Assembly (NCBI GenBank): GCA_029432815.1
Contig: JAROBA010000017.1
Location: forward strand, 50,780 to 114,779
Source: Pontiellaceae bacterium B1224
GTDB lineage: Bacteria > Verrucomicrobiota > Kiritimatiellia > Kiritimatiellales > Pontiellaceae
DNA: 64,000 nucleotides
Reading direction: 5' to 3'
Shown: positions 18,128 through 27,472 of the stretch, in pieces
Numbering within the stretch: position 1 is the stretch's first letter
Layout: every line of letters starts with the position of its first letter
The notes under the pieces: generated by a model
Seen by the model: the letters and a program-made list of their open reading frames with translations, nothing else
What the model was told of the DNA's origin: nothing
Database searches by the model: none
Translations under genes and position numbers: made by a program

Positions 18128-18889
18128 CTACGGAATGACGGCCCTGAAATACTGCACGTTGTTCGTGGCATTGAAATTCATATTGGTGTCTGAATTAAAT
18201 TCACCGGATACAGTGTTCCAAACATTGGAAGCGAGGTTGGTGCTGACCTGCATAACAAAACCGGAAGAAGTGACTCCGTCGAAATCAGCTGAAACAATCG
18301 CCACTGAATTGGACTTTTCGAGTGATAGATAAAGTTCGCCGATTAACTCAATAACGCTGACATCCATCGACTGAAGTCCGATTACGCTGTTGCTGTTGCC
18401 AACATAAAATTGAATGTCAGTATTAGCTTCAACGATGAGGTTGGTAACAAAGTGCTGACTGGATTTATTTATCAGATCATCATATTCGATATTGATCGGC
18501 ATTAGGCCGTCAATGTTGATAGTAAACACCGAATTTGATTCAAAGCCGACCATGTCAAGTTCTGTAATTTCGACCTTTTTGTCGAAGGAGAGGATCATTA
18601 CTTCCCCAGAGTCAAAACGGTCAGCATCATCACCTGAATTGTAAATTGTGACTCCAAGGCTCGTCGTTGTTGTATTTATCTTTTGCCCACCCGAACCCGG
18701 GCGTGCTGTGATATTGAGACCGGAAATTTCAATAACATTTGTAGTTAACCCAGCTTCCGGAACTTCATCCAGAAAATCCCCAGTCGTTAAGGTGTTTCCC
18801 CCGCCATTATCAAAAACAATCGTTTGAGCATGAGCTCCACTCACCATCAGTCCAATCACTATCAAGCAACAACTCGCTTTTTTCATCAT
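18128..18889 (-). CDS. Secreted beta-rich protein of unknown function
   Basis: About 253 residues starting MMKKASCCLIVIGLMVSGAHAQ, a signal peptide. The ATG at 18889 (or the adjacent one at 18886) follows AAGGGGATCTC, a good ribosome site, so a 26-codon longer frame is rejected. The body is Asn/Thr/Ser-rich and beta-rich. The C terminus NNVQYFRAVIP resembles the xxFFRxx tails of many secreted proteins in PVC bacteria. It shares style with the PEP-CTERM neighbour but has no PEP motif. The function is unknown; a surface or matrix role is inferred from context. Confidence 0.75.
   Translation of the reverse strand: MMKKASCCLIVIGLMVSGAHAQTIVFDNGGGNTLTTGDFLDEVPEAGLTTNVIEISGLNITARPGSGGQKINTTTTSLGVTIYNSGDDADRFDSGEVMILSFDKKVEITELDMVGFESNSVFTINIDGLMPINIEYDDLINKSSQHFVTNLIVEANTDIQFYVGNSNSVIGLQSMDVSVIELIGELYLSLEKSNSVAIVSADFDGVTSSGFVMQVSTNLASNVWNTVSGEFNSDTNMNFNATNNVQYFRAVIP
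18216..18230. repeat. TTCCA-N5-TGGAA palindrome
   Basis: Exact copy, core AACAT. It encodes SNVWN in the secreted protein. Confidence 0.85.
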
Positions 18890-19034
18890 GAGATCCCCTT
18901 TATCTTTAATCACATAAAACAAAAAACTTATTCCAAGATGAATAATAAATATTGAAACGGATGCCAAGAGGTTTTTCAGATATCACGGGTTAAAAATATG
19001 GGATTAAATGCAGGAAGCGGTCAAACCGATGACT

Positions 19035-20039
19035 TCACCCCGTATATCGCTCCAAAAAATCCTGGTAGGCCCGACCAATTCCTTCGCGTATTTTTACTTT
19101 CGGTTCCCATCCGAGTTTCCGAAGTTTGGAAGAATCCATGAGTTTTCGCGGCGTTCCATCGGGCTTGGAACGGTCCCATTCGATTTCACCTTTATAGCCC
19201 ACCACGTCGGCAACGATTTCAGCCAGCGCTTTAATCGATATTTCAGATCCGGAACCGACATTGATGTGCGACTGAACGGTACCTGTTGAATCCTCGTGGG
19301 CGACATCGGCGTAGTTTATATTTTCCATCAGAAAGATGCAGGCTTCGGCCAGATCATCGCTGTAGAGAAATTCGCGCAACGGCGATCCACTTCCCCAACA
19401 TGTAACTTTCTCCAGCCCCTGTTCTTTTGCTTCATGAAAGCGCCGAATGAAGGCAGGAAGAACATGTGAGTTTTCAGGGTGATAGTTATCGCCGGGGCCA
19501 TACATATTGGTGGGCATGGCAGAAATAAAGTTCGTGCCATACTGGCGATTGTAAGCATCGCACAAACGAATACCGGCAATCTTGGCAACGGCATACGGCT
19601 CATTGGTGGTTTCCAACGGGCCGGTCAAAAGGTACTCTTCGAGCATCGGCTGCGGGGCCATCTTGGGGTAAATACAACTGGATCCGAGGAACAACAGTTT
19701 TTTCACCCCGTGCACTTTGGCCGCATGAATCACGTTCATTTCAATCATTAGATTTTCATAGATGAACTGACCGCGATAGGTGCTATTGGCCAAGATCCCC
19801 CCGACCTTGGCTGCAACGAGCACCACGTATTCCGGTTTTTCAGCGGCAAAGAAATCGTCTACGGCCTGCTGATTGATCAGGTTAACTTCATCTCTGGATT
19901 TACCTAAGAGGTTGGTAAAACCACGCCGCTCAAAGGCACGCCAAATACCAGATCCTACAAGACCGCGGTGACCGGCTATGTAAATCCGCGCGTTGCGAGG
20001 AATGTTTGGTGTTTGGAGTTTGGAGTTTAGAGTACTCAT
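19035..20039 (-). CDS. fcl: GDP-L-fucose synthase
   Basis: About 334 residues. It converts GDP-4-keto-6-deoxy-D-mannose to GDP-L-fucose by epimerisation and NADPH reduction. [19 protein letters not shown] is the Rossmann GxxGxxG motif. The active-site SSCIYP and YAVAK (Tyr-x3-Lys) are present, as is NMYGPGDNY. Gene neighbours gmd and the four-helix-bundle gene confirm the pathway. The first dozen residues ([13 protein letters not shown]) are encoded by a 7-bp repeat array and are not part of the usual enzyme. ATG at 20039 is preferred to a GTG two codons upstream. Confidence 0.95.
   Translation of the reverse strand: MSTLNSKLQTPNIPRNARIYIAGHRGLVGSGIWRAFERRGFTNLLGKSRDEVNLINQQAVDDFFAAEKPEYVVLVAAKVGGILANSTYRGQFIYENLMIEMNVIHAAKVHGVKKLLFLGSSCIYPKMAPQPMLEEYLLTGPLETTNEPYAVAKIAGIRLCDAYNRQYGTNFISAMPTNMYGPGDNYHPENSHVLPAFIRRFHEAKEQGLEKVTCWGSGSPLREFLYSDDLAEACIFLMENINYADVAHEDSTGTVQSHINVGSGSEISIKALAEIVADVVGYKGEIEWDRSKPDGTPRKLMDSSKLRKLGWEPKVKIREGIGRAYQDFLERYTG
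20004..20031. repeat. 7-bp-period tandem array at the fcl start
   Basis: GTTTGGT, GTTTGGA, GTTTGGA, GTTTAGA. On the minus strand it is translated as the N-terminal SKLQTPN extension of fcl. Confidence 0.85.
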
Positions 20040-20049
20040 ATCCACAGTT

Positions 20050-20394
20050 TCATCGAAGTGATTTAATTAGTCCTGCCAGCATTTTTCGAATAATGACAAG
20101 TTCCTTCATTAAGTCTTCATCAGCATGAATAAACTCAAGTTTCACAGCTATAATCAATTGGGTTTCCACTTCTGCGGCAGAACCATCCGCAATACGCAGA
20201 AAGTGAATGAAATCTTTTGAATGATGGCGCGCACTGCCCTCGGCAATATTCGAAGGAATGCTTACCGCAGCACGTCTAATTTGATTGGTAAGACCAAATT
20301 TTTCCGTTTCAGGAAAAGCAACCGATAATCGATAGACCTCCGCAACAACTTCTATTGCTTTCTTCCAGACTTCCAGTTCTTTGAAATCACTCAC
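20050..20394 (-). CDS. Four-helix-bundle protein (S23/23S rRNA intervening-sequence protein family)
   Basis: About 115 residues with the family signature: [14 protein letters not shown] at the start, [21 protein letters not shown] in the middle, and a C-terminal helix. Such proteins form pentamers of four-helix bundles and are often inserted in nucleotide-sugar operons of Bacteroidota and PVC bacteria. No function is firmly established. It sits between fcl and gmd. The best start is GTG at 20394 ([10 protein letters not shown]); the longer TTG start would add residues encoded by the adjacent heptad array, whose TTTGGAG units supply a GGAG in Shine-Dalgarno position. Confidence 0.88.
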   Translation of the reverse strand: MSDFKELEVWKKAIEVVAEVYRLSVAFPETEKFGLTNQIRRAAVSIPSNIAEGSARHHSKDFIHFLRIADGSAAEVETQLIIAVKLEFIHADEDLMKELVIIRKMLAGLIKSLR

Positions 20395-20395
20395 G

Positions 20396-20423
20396 CCAAA
20401 CTCCAAACCTCAAACACCCAACC
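20396..20423. repeat. 7-bp-period tandem array upstream of the four-helix-bundle gene
   Basis: CCAAACT, CCAAACC, TCAAACA, CCCAACC on the plus strand. On the minus strand this is the GTTTGGA-type unit and lies directly in the ribosome-binding region. Confidence 0.75.
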
Positions 20424-20431
20424 GCAATTAA

Positions 20432-21490
20432 TTAAAATCCGATTTCGTAGTTTGGATCTTCAAGGAGCCTCAGATCACCTTCGGTCATAATTTTTACGAG
20501 CTCTTCAAATTTAACTTTAGGTTCCCAACCGAGCTGTTTTTTGGCTTTGGCCGGATTGCCGAGCAGCTGCTCCACTTCGCAGGGGCGATAGTAACGCTTG
20601 TCCATGCGGACAATGATGTCACCGCTCGACTTGTTCCGGGCAACTTCTTTCACGCCTTCACCTTCCCAAACGAGTTCAATCTCAACACAGGCAAATGACT
20701 TTTCAATGAATTCGCGAACCGTGTGCATTTCGTTGGTGGCCACGACGTAATCGTCGGGGGTATCCTGCTGGAGCATCATCCACATCATCTCCACGTAATC
20801 GGGTGCATAGCCCCAGTCGCGAAAGGCATTAATGTTACCCATGTAGAGACACTTTTGGAGTCCACGCGAAATTCGTGCTACGGCCATGGTGATTTTACGG
20901 GTTACAAAGGTTTCACCACGACGTGGCGATTCGTGGTTAAAAAGGATACCGTTACTGGCATGCAGGCCATAGGATTCGCGGTAGTTTTTTACGATCCAGA
21001 AACCGTACTGCTTTGCTACCGCATAGGGAGAGCGGGGATAAAACGGCGTGGTCTCAGTCTGCGGCACTTCCATCACTTTTCCGTAGAGCTCAGAAGTGGA
21101 GGCCTGATAAAAGCGGGTATCGATTCCTGTCTCGCGAATCGCATCCAGAAGACGCAGCGTTCCGATGGCATCTGCCTCTGCCGTATATTCCGGCACCTCA
21201 AACGAAACCTGCACGTGCGACTGAGCCGCCAGATTATAAATTTCGACCGGTTCTATTTTTTCGATAATCCGGTTCAGGTTACTGGAATCGGTCAGATCGC
21301 CGTAATGCAGAAACATTTTGGGATTACCCTCAAGCTGATCCTGATAGAGGTGATCAATTCGATGCGTATTGAACGAACTAGCGCGGCGAATGATCCCGTG
21401 CACTTCATAGCCTTTTTCGATCAGCAACTCTGTTAAGTAAGATCCATCCTGTCCGGTAATACCTGTGATTAGTGCCTTCTTCATCATCAT
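20432..21490 (-). CDS. gmd: GDP-mannose 4,6-dehydratase
   Basis: A 352-residue short-chain dehydrogenase/reductase-type enzyme that converts GDP-mannose to GDP-4-keto-6-deoxymannose, the first step to GDP-fucose. [19 protein letters not shown] is the nucleotide-binding motif typical of Gmd. [17 protein letters not shown] and the catalytic [10 protein letters not shown] (Tyr-x3-Lys) are present. [18 protein letters not shown] is diagnostic of Gmd. It lies upstream of the four-helix-bundle and fcl genes and downstream of rfbC. Confidence 0.97.
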   Translation of the reverse strand: MMMKKALITGITGQDGSYLTELLIEKGYEVHGIIRRASSFNTHRIDHLYQDQLEGNPKMFLHYGDLTDSSNLNRIIEKIEPVEIYNLAAQSHVQVSFEVPEYTAEADAIGTLRLLDAIRETGIDTRFYQASTSELYGKVMEVPQTETTPFYPRSPYAVAKQYGFWIVKNYRESYGLHASNGILFNHESPRRGETFVTRKITMAVARISRGLQKCLYMGNINAFRDWGYAPDYVEMMWMMLQQDTPDDYVVATNEMHTVREFIEKSFACVEIELVWEGEGVKEVARNKSSGDIIVRMDKRYYRPCEVEQLLGNPAKAKKQLGWEPKVKFEELVKIMTEGDLRLLEDPNYEIGF

Positions 21491-21501
21491 TCTCCCATTA
21501 T

Positions 21502-22041
21502 CTAAAATAATTTTGCATCGACGAATAGCGGAAGCACAGCATCTTTTTTAGAAACCAGTGGATCAATATTCTGAGGCCATTCTATTCCAATGGCTGGATC
21601 ATTCCACAGCACACCGTATTCATCACCAGGCGTGTACACATCATCACATTTATAGATAAAGTCAACCATCTCGCTTAGAACCATAAATCCATGAGCAAAT
21701 CCCTTGGGTACAAACATCTGCCGACCGTTTTCAGCCGAAAGAATTTCTCCCACCCATTTTCCAAACGTTGGAGAATCTTTACGCATGTCCACCGCAACAT
21801 CGAACACCTCTCCCTGCAAAACGTTCACCAGTTTCGACTGCGCGTGTTCATATTGATAATGCAACCCGCGCAGTACTCCCCGCGATGACCGCGACCAGTT
21901 GTCCTGCACAAAGTGTACATCAATTCCTGCAGCGGAATATTGCTCGGCATGAAAAGTCTGCTGAAAGAATCCGCGGTCATCATTGAATCGACGGGGTTTA
22001 ATCAGTTTCACATTAGGAATGGCTAGCTCAACAACTTCCAT
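21502..22041 (-). CDS. rfbC: dTDP-4-dehydrorhamnose 3,5-epimerase
   Basis: A 179-residue cupin enzyme that converts dTDP-4-keto-6-deoxyglucose to dTDP-4-keto-L-rhamnose. [29 protein letters not shown] (catalytic His in the LRGLHYQ motif) and the [10 protein letters not shown] motif are all present, and length is typical. It overlaps the stop of rfbA by 1 bp, so the rfb genes are one transcription unit (D, B, A, C in transcription order). Confidence 0.97.
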   Translation of the reverse strand: MEVVELAIPNVKLIKPRRFNDDRGFFQQTFHAEQYSAAGIDVHFVQDNWSRSSRGVLRGLHYQYEHAQSKLVNVLQGEVFDVAVDMRKDSPTFGKWVGEILSAENGRQMFVPKGFAHGFMVLSEMVDFIYKCDDVYTPGDEYGVLWNDPAIGIEWPQNIDPLVSKKDAVLPLFVDAKLF

Positions 22042-22916
22042 TAGATTTCTCCGTTGGCAATGCGGAGCAGATACTGTCCGTAGTTATTCTTCTGCATAGT
22101 TTCGCCCAACGCAGTAAGCTGGCCTTTATCGATATATCCCAGACGATACGCAATCTCTTCAATACAGGAGATTTTAAGCCCCTGTCGTTTTTCAATGGTT
22201 TCCACATAGTTTGAGGCTTCGTGCATCGCATCGTGTGTTCCGGTATCCAACCACGCAAAACCACGGCCGAGATTCTGAACGCCAAGTTCGTCCCATTCTA
22301 AATACTGCTTATTGACATCCGTAATTTCGAGCTCGCCGCGTGTAGACGGCTTCATGTTCTCCGCAATTTCAACGACACGGTTATCGTAAAAATAGAGCCC
22401 GGGAATGGCAAAGTTGGATTTGGGTTTCACCGGTTTTTCTTCCAGCGACAGGGCTTTGCCGTCTTTATCAAACTCTACAATACCGTAGCGTTCCGGATCG
22501 ACGACCTGATAAGCAAAGATGGTTGCACCTGAAGCATTCGAGGATGCGGTTGCCAGCATTTGCTGAAATCCATGCCCGTAAAAAATATTATCACCCAACA
22601 CCAACGCGACCGAATCATCACCAATGAACTCTTTGCCAATGATGAATGCCTGCGCCAGCCCGTCCGGGCTGGGTTGCACTGCATAACTGATGGAAATCCC
22701 GATATTAGATCCATCGCCGAGCAGTTGCTCAAACATAGGTAAGTCCTGCGGTGTACTGATGATGAGCACTTCGCGAATCCCCGCAAGCATGAGCGTGGAA
22801 AGCGGATAATAGATCATCGGTTTATCATACACCGGCAGCATCTGCTTGCTGACCACCTGAGTCAATGGATACAATCGTGTTCCACTACCACCTGCTAATA
22901 TAATACCTTTCATCAT
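22041..22916 (-). CDS. rfbA: Glucose-1-phosphate thymidylyltransferase
   Basis: About 291 residues. It makes dTDP-glucose from dTTP and glucose-1-phosphate. [18 protein letters not shown] is the nucleotidyltransferase G-rich loop; [20 protein letters not shown] and [10 protein letters not shown] (metal Asp) follow. ATG at 22916, with AAGGAG upstream and the rfbB stop at 22919 immediately before, is preferred over a longer frame that would add 21 residues inside rfbB. Confidence 0.97.
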   Translation of the reverse strand: MMKGIILAGGSGTRLYPLTQVVSKQMLPVYDKPMIYYPLSTLMLAGIREVLIISTPQDLPMFEQLLGDGSNIGISISYAVQPSPDGLAQAFIIGKEFIGDDSVALVLGDNIFYGHGFQQMLATASSNASGATIFAYQVVDPERYGIVEFDKDGKALSLEEKPVKPKSNFAIPGLYFYDNRVVEIAENMKPSTRGELEITDVNKQYLEWDELGVQNLGRGFAWLDTGTHDAMHEASNYVETIEKRQGLKISCIEEIAYRLGYIDKGQLTALGETMQKNNYGQYLLRIANGEI

Positions 22917-22918
22917 AG

Positions 22919-23974
22919 CTATGCTCCTTTGCCTAAACGTTCTCCGGAATATCGACCTTCGCGAATCGGACGCCACCACCAGTCGTTATTGAGATACCAT
23001 TGAATGGTTCGGCGAATGCCGGTATCAAAATTTTCCTGCGCTTTCCAGCCCAGCTCATTTTCAAGCTTGGTGGCATCGATGGCATACCGAGCATCATGAC
23101 CAGGGCGATCCGTAACGAAGGTGATTAAATCTTTATAGATTCCTGCTCCACGCGGTCGGAGTTCGTCGAGGATGTCACAAATGGTTTCCACCACTTCGAG
23201 GTTGGTGCGTTCGTTACGCCCACCCACATTGTAGGTTTCGCCCATTCGGCCGGATTCGACCACCGTGACCAAGGCGCGGGCATGATCTTCCACATAGAGC
23301 CAGTCGCGTATGTTGTCGCCTTTTCCATAGATTGGAAGCGGCTTTTCATCCAGGGCATTCAGAATCACAAGCGGGATCAGCTTTTCGGGGAAGTGATACG
23401 GACCATAGTTGTTGGAGCAGTTGGTAATCACCACCGGAAAACCGTAGGTATGAAACCAGGCTTTTACCAGATGATCGCTCGACGCTTTACTGGCGGAATA
23501 AGGTGAGCGCGGATCGTAGGATGTTGTTTCTTCAAAGAGCCCTTCGGCGTCTAGCGAACCGTAAACTTCATCCGTTGAAATATGGTGAAAGCGGAACTCC
23601 TTTTTCCGATCATTGGAAAGTGTATTCCAATATTCGCGGGCACATTCCAGCATGGTGTAAGTGCCCATAATATTGGTTTCCATGAATGCCGCAGGTCCGT
23701 CGATGGAGCGGTCCACGTGCGACTCGGCCGCTAGATGCATCACCGCGTCCGGCTGAAACTCAGCAAAGAGAGCGGAGACCGCATCCTTGTCGCAGACATC
23801 GGCCTGCGCAAAGTGATAAAGCTCACTGTTCTCAACTTCCTTCAACGATTCAGGAACCCCGGCATACGTCAATTTGTCCAGATTGAGGACCGTGCATTTT
23901 TTATCATTCACCAAATGGCGACAAACCGCTGATCCGATAAATCCAGCACCGCCGGTAACAATCACTTTTTTCAT
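22919..23974 (-). CDS. rfbB: dTDP-glucose 4,6-dehydratase
   Basis: A 351-residue NAD-dependent dehydratase. [20 protein letters not shown] is the NAD-binding loop, [15 protein letters not shown] and the catalytic STDEVYGSL with [12 protein letters not shown] are the standard RmlB motifs, and [15 protein letters not shown] is present. It overlaps the rfbD stop by 4 bp. A palindrome copy (23323-23337) encodes LPIYGKG. Confidence 0.97.
   Translation of the reverse strand: MKKVIVTGGAGFIGSAVCRHLVNDKKCTVLNLDKLTYAGVPESLKEVENSELYHFAQADVCDKDAVSALFAEFQPDAVMHLAAESHVDRSIDGPAAFMETNIMGTYTMLECAREYWNTLSNDRKKEFRFHHISTDEVYGSLDAEGLFEETTSYDPRSPYSASKASSDHLVKAWFHTYGFPVVITNCSNNYGPYHFPEKLIPLVILNALDEKPLPIYGKGDNIRDWLYVEDHARALVTVVESGRMGETYNVGGRNERTNLEVVETICDILDELRPRGAGIYKDLITFVTDRPGHDARYAIDATKLENELGWKAQENFDTGIRRTIQWYLNNDWWWRPIREGRYSGERLGKGA
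23323..23337. repeat. TTCCA-N5-TGGAA palindrome
   Basis: Exact arms, core TAGAT, one of two copies whose first core base is not a purine. It encodes PIYGK in rfbB. Confidence 0.75.
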
Positions 23975-24852
23975 AATGCTTTAATCTCCTCTACTACCGC
24001 AGTTCCATTTTGATCTACAAACTGATCCAATTCCACTTTCCAATCGTTGAAAACATTAATGCCCAAAGCTTTCGCATGGGCATTTTCGAGAATGGAATTT
24101 ATCGGGCGTTTCGTTGGTGTTATAAATTCCTCAGACGTACAGGGTACAAAGTTATGTTCTACATTCAGACCCTCTAAAAATGAACAGGCTAAATCATACC
24201 AAGTGCAGTAACCTTCCGATGAAGCATGGAAAACCCCTGTTGCCTGTTGTTCTGCGATTGCTCTGATTTGGTGCGCAAGCGTCATCGACCAGGTTGGGGA
24301 TCCGTATTGATCGTTTACCACTTTGAATTCTTTACCCGGGTTCTGCAGCGTCAGGCGTAGCATGGTTTTCAAAAAGTTATTTCCATGGGCTCCATAGAGC
24401 CATGCCGTGCGAAGGATTGCAAAACGACCCGTCTGTTCTGCAATTGCCCGCTCACCGGCCAGCTTGGATCTTCCATATTCCGAAATCGGATTCGGTTCGT
24501 CCGTTTCTTCCAATGATTGGAACAACGGTTTATCACCTGAAAAAACATAGTCCGTCGAAACGTGAGCTAAAAAGGCATCGTTCTTTTCGGTCCATTCGGC
24601 AAGGTGCGAAGGAAGATCGCAATTGGCCTTCCAACAGGTCGGATCGGTCTCACAGGCATCCACGGCCGTAAAGGCCGCGCAGTTTACGATGATCTCCGGT
24701 TGAAGTTTGTCCAAAATTTCCAGACATTGGAAACGATCGGACAGGTCGACTTCCGGCAAATCAACCCCGGACCCACCGGCGCAATCTTTAAAAGCATCAA
24801 GGCAGTCGGTTCCGAGCTGCCCCTTTGCTCCGGTTATCAGAATTCTTTTCAT
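23971..24852 (-). CDS. rfbD: dTDP-4-dehydrorhamnose reductase
   Basis: About 293 residues. It makes dTDP-L-rhamnose by NADPH-dependent reduction. [16 protein letters not shown] is the Rossmann motif, [15 protein letters not shown] matches the RmlD active region, and [11 protein letters not shown] with YGRSKLAGE gives the catalytic Tyr-x3-Lys. ATG at 24852, directly after the glmS stop at 24854, is chosen over a TTG three codons upstream. Two palindrome copies lie inside, encoding FQSLE and FQCLE. Confidence 0.96.
   Translation of the reverse strand: MKRILITGAKGQLGTDCLDAFKDCAGGSGVDLPEVDLSDRFQCLEILDKLQPEIIVNCAAFTAVDACETDPTCWKANCDLPSHLAEWTEKNDAFLAHVSTDYVFSGDKPLFQSLEETDEPNPISEYGRSKLAGERAIAEQTGRFAILRTAWLYGAHGNNFLKTMLRLTLQNPGKEFKVVNDQYGSPTWSMTLAHQIRAIAEQQATGVFHASSEGYCTWYDLACSFLEGLNVEHNFVPCTSEEFITPTKRPINSILENAHAKALGINVFNDWKVELDQFVDQNGTAVVEEIKAL
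24508..24522. repeat. TTCCA-N5-TGGAA palindrome
   Basis: Exact copy, core ATGAT. It encodes FQSLE in rfbD. Confidence 0.85.
24718..24732. repeat. TTCCA-N5-TGGAA palindrome
   Basis: Exact copy, core GACAT. It encodes FQCLE in rfbD. Confidence 0.85.
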
Positions 24853-24853
24853 C

Positions 24854-26692
24854 TTACTCAACAGTCACGGATTTGGCGAGGTTACGCGGCTGATCGATTT
24901 CGCAGCCACGGGCAGCCGCAATATGGTATGCCAAAAGCTGTAGTGCCACCACGGTGGGGATTGGAGTGATGGCCGGCGGACAGTCCGGTATCACAATGGT
25001 ATCATCGAATCCATCTGCAACCCCTTCATCCCCGGCACTGACCACCGCGATTACCGGGGCCTTGCGAGCCTTGCACTCTTCAGCATTACCCAGCGTTTTG
25101 TCTTTCCCGGGAATGTTGTTCAGCAGAGCAATCACAGGTGTATCTTCCTGCAGTAACGCAATCGGCCCATGCTTCAGCTCAGCGGCATGATATCCTTCCG
25201 CATGAATGTAGCTGATTTCTTTCAGTTTCAACGCCCCTTCAAGAGCTACCGGGAATAGATAACCACGGCCGATAAAGAACGCATTGTCGCATTGTGCATA
25301 TTTCTGAGCGACCGCCTGAATGGCATCGTTCTGTTTCAGAACCTCTTCAACCAGTTCCGGCAGGCGCTGGATCCAGCGCGCAAACTGCGCTCCGTCGTGT
25401 GCCGCCATACGCCGAGTACGCGCAATCTTTAGCGCCATCATCAGCATGACAGAAACCTGACAGGTGAAAGCCTTGGTTGACGCCACTCCGATTTCCGGAC
25501 CGGCATGCAGGTAGACTCCGCGACCGGTTTCCCGGGCGATGGTTGAACCTACCACATTACAAAGACCGGCCACGATCGCCCCTTTCTGTTTGGCTTCGCG
25601 CACCGCCGCCAATGTATCTGCTGTTTCACCGGACTGGCTGATGGCCACCACCAAATCGCTTGGCGTAATGAGCGGATTCCGATAACGGAACTCGGCAGCC
25701 TGCTCCACTTCGGCATTCACGCCGGCCATTTCTTCAATGGCATACTCTCCGACCATACCGGCATGCATTGATGTTCCGCATCCCACCACCAGCACGCGGC
25801 TGATCTGGGCGGCATCGCGCGCCGAAAAATCAAGACCGGATAAAATGGCCGTTCCCATTTCATAGTCGAGCCGCCCCCGGATGGCATTGCGGATCGACTG
25901 AGGTTGCTCAAACATTTCCTTCAGCATGAAATGTGCGAACTCCCCTTTTTCCGCAGCCCCCTCTTCCCACTCCATTTCCGTGACTTCACGGCTGACCGGA
26001 GCACGATCCACATTGCAGATTTCCATGCCGTCCTCAGTGATCACCGCCATATCAAAATCTTCCAGATAAACGGCATCGCGGGTATGCGGAATAATGGCGG
26101 AAGCATCGCTGGCCACCAATGTTTCGTTACGCCCGATCCCGATAACAATCGGACTGCCGCAACGCGCAACAACCAGCTTGCCCGGTTCGTGATCCGTCAT
26201 TACCACAATGCCGTACGTACCTTTAATCCGTTGCAGCGCTTCACTGACGGCGTCTTCAAGATTATCTTTGTAGCAGAAAGCAATCAGCTGAACGAGCACC
26301 TCGGAGTCTGTATCGGAAATGCATTCAATACCGTGCTGTGAAAGGACTTTGCGGATATCCTTGTAGTTTTCAATGATACCGTTATGCACCATGGCAAAAT
26401 GACCGCTGGCATCAAGGTGCGGATGGGCATTCACTTCGTTTGGCGGGCCGTGTGTCGCCCAGCGAGTATGACCAATCCCCTGCACTGATTCCGTCAGCGT
26501 TCGACCGGCCGTCGCATTCACCTTCGCCCGAAGATCCTTGATCTTACCGGGATTCTTCACCACATCAATCCGACCATCATATAGGCAGGCTACCCCTGCA
26601 GAATCATAGCCGCGGTACTCTAACCGTCTTAATCCATCAACGAGAATATCCGATGCTTTACGTTTTCCGAAATAACCTACAATTCCACACAT
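24854..26692 (-). CDS. glmS: Glutamine-fructose-6-phosphate aminotransferase (isomerizing)
   Basis: A 612-residue enzyme making glucosamine-6-phosphate, the entry to UDP-GlcNAc. MCGIVGYFG gives the N-terminal nucleophile Cys2, and RRLEYRGYDSAG and HTRWATHG are glutaminase motifs (residues 1-220). Two SIS domains follow, with SQSGETADTLAA near 355 and HAEGYHAAELKHGPIAL near 495. The DQPRNLAKSVTVE tail is diagnostic. It is the first metabolic gene after the NusG paralogue, consistent with amino-sugar supply to the surface polymer. A 234-bp gap with tandem repeats separates it from nusG. Confidence 0.97.
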   Translation of the reverse strand: MCGIVGYFGKRKASDILVDGLRRLEYRGYDSAGVACLYDGRIDVVKNPGKIKDLRAKVNATAGRTLTESVQGIGHTRWATHGPPNEVNAHPHLDASGHFAMVHNGIIENYKDIRKVLSQHGIECISDTDSEVLVQLIAFCYKDNLEDAVSEALQRIKGTYGIVVMTDHEPGKLVVARCGSPIVIGIGRNETLVASDASAIIPHTRDAVYLEDFDMAVITEDGMEICNVDRAPVSREVTEMEWEEGAAEKGEFAHFMLKEMFEQPQSIRNAIRGRLDYEMGTAILSGLDFSARDAAQISRVLVVGCGTSMHAGMVGEYAIEEMAGVNAEVEQAAEFRYRNPLITPSDLVVAISQSGETADTLAAVREAKQKGAIVAGLCNVVGSTIARETGRGVYLHAGPEIGVASTKAFTCQVSVMLMMALKIARTRRMAAHDGAQFARWIQRLPELVEEVLKQNDAIQAVAQKYAQCDNAFFIGRGYLFPVALEGALKLKEISYIHAEGYHAAELKHGPIALLQEDTPVIALLNNIPGKDKTLGNAEECKARKAPVIAVVSAGDEGVADGFDDTIVIPDCPPAITPIPTVVALQLLAYHIAAARGCEIDQPRNLAKSVTVE

Positions 26693-26715
26693 GATATTTA
26701 TCCTATGTTACGTTT

Positions 26716-26762
26716 CGTGATTCGTGATTCGTGATTCGTGATTCGTGATTCGTGATTCGTGG
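26716..26762. repeat. Perfect 7-bp tandem repeat (CGTGATT) in the nusG-glmS gap
   Basis: Six exact CGTGATT copies (26716-26757) and a partial seventh. It is the most uniform heptad array in the window and so perhaps the youngest or most unstable. It lies in the transcribed leader of glmS, between the NusG paralogue and its presumed target genes. Confidence 0.95.
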
Positions 26763-26890
26763 AAATTTGAAGAACCGGGACAGAAACTCAATTTATTTTT
26801 AAGATTTCTTTACCAGGAGCGCACGCTACCGCCCTTGGTTGATCAGCCTCGAATGCTGAAACCTACCGGTCTCACTCCAAAATATGTTGA

Positions 26891-26909
26891 ATATCCAACC
26901 ATTGGATAT
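26891..26909. repeat. Variant palindrome between nusG and glmS
   Basis: A perfect 19-bp inverted repeat, ATATCCAACCATTGGATAT. It shares the TCCAA/TTGGA arms of the dispersed palindrome but has A:T instead of T:A at the outer arm position. It could form a small RNA hairpin upstream of glmS. Confidence 0.7.
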
Positions 26910-26926
26910 CCGCTTAACAGGATGTG

Positions 26927-27469
26927 TCAGTCTTTTGTTAAACGATGTTTTGTTCGTTGCTCCAGCGCACTGGTCGGAAATTCCGCCTCGACCAACGTAC
27001 CCAGCATTTCGAGAAGAACGCCAACCCGGTCTTCGGCCGGCATCACTTTAATGACCGTAACCTTCAGGCCCCGCATCGAGCCATCCAGAATAGTGGTTTC
27101 CTCGCCGACTTCCAGCGGAATACCGGCATCCACGGACTCCTCTTCATTCAGATCATTCCGAATGGATTCAATCACGGAATCCGGTATGGCAACATAGCGC
27201 TCATTAAAAAGCGGAATATTCATGACCCCCGGGGCATACGAGATGGCCTGCTTCATTTCCGTCATATCGAAACGGACAAATATATAGCCCGGAAACATGG
27301 CTTCCTGAAACCAGACCGGTCCGCGCGCCGTTTTGCGGCGGAATCGAATCAGCGGACAAAAAACATGCAACCCATGCATTGAGGCGATATTCGCCGCCGC
27401 CATACGCTCTTTTTTCGGTTTGGTTCGGACACAGAACCAATGCTCACCCTCTGGAAATTTAACAGCCAT
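26927..27469 (-). CDS. NusG paralogue (RfaH/UpxY/LoaP-like transcription antiterminator)
   Basis: A 180-residue protein. An NGN domain (about 10-110: WFCVRTKPKKERMAAANI, then FPGYIFVRFD) is followed by a KOW domain (about 122-165: GEETTILDGSMRGLKVTVIKV). The genomic position, first in a long minus-strand polysaccharide cluster, fits the specialised NusG paralogues that load on RNA polymerase early in capsule or LPS operons and suppress termination. The housekeeping NusG normally lies near secE/rplK, which are not here. The stop of the GbsR-like gene is 3 bp upstream, so they are cotranscribed. The recruiting signal is not identifiable by eye. Confidence 0.85.
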   Translation of the reverse strand: MAVKFPEGEHWFCVRTKPKKERMAAANIASMHGLHVFCPLIRFRRKTARGPVWFQEAMFPGYIFVRFDMTEMKQAISYAPGVMNIPLFNERYVAIPDSVIESIRNDLNEEESVDAGIPLEVGEETTILDGSMRGLKVTVIKVMPAEDRVGVLLEMLGTLVEAEFPTSALEQRTKHRLTKD

Positions 27470-27472
27470 GAT

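Noticed and set aside
19119..19133. TTCCGAAGTTTGGAA as a further palindrome copy
   Set aside because: One arm base differs (G for A). The same variant recurs at 39814, so it is mentioned as a near-copy but not counted among the 26.
20723..21436. 237-codon plus-strand open frame opposite gmd
   Set aside because: Antisense to gmd, no domain-like pattern and no ribosome site. Long antisense frames are expected opposite such genes.
26716..26762. CRISPR array
   Set aside because: The repeat unit is 7 bp with no spacers. It is a tandem microsatellite-like array, and no cas genes are present.
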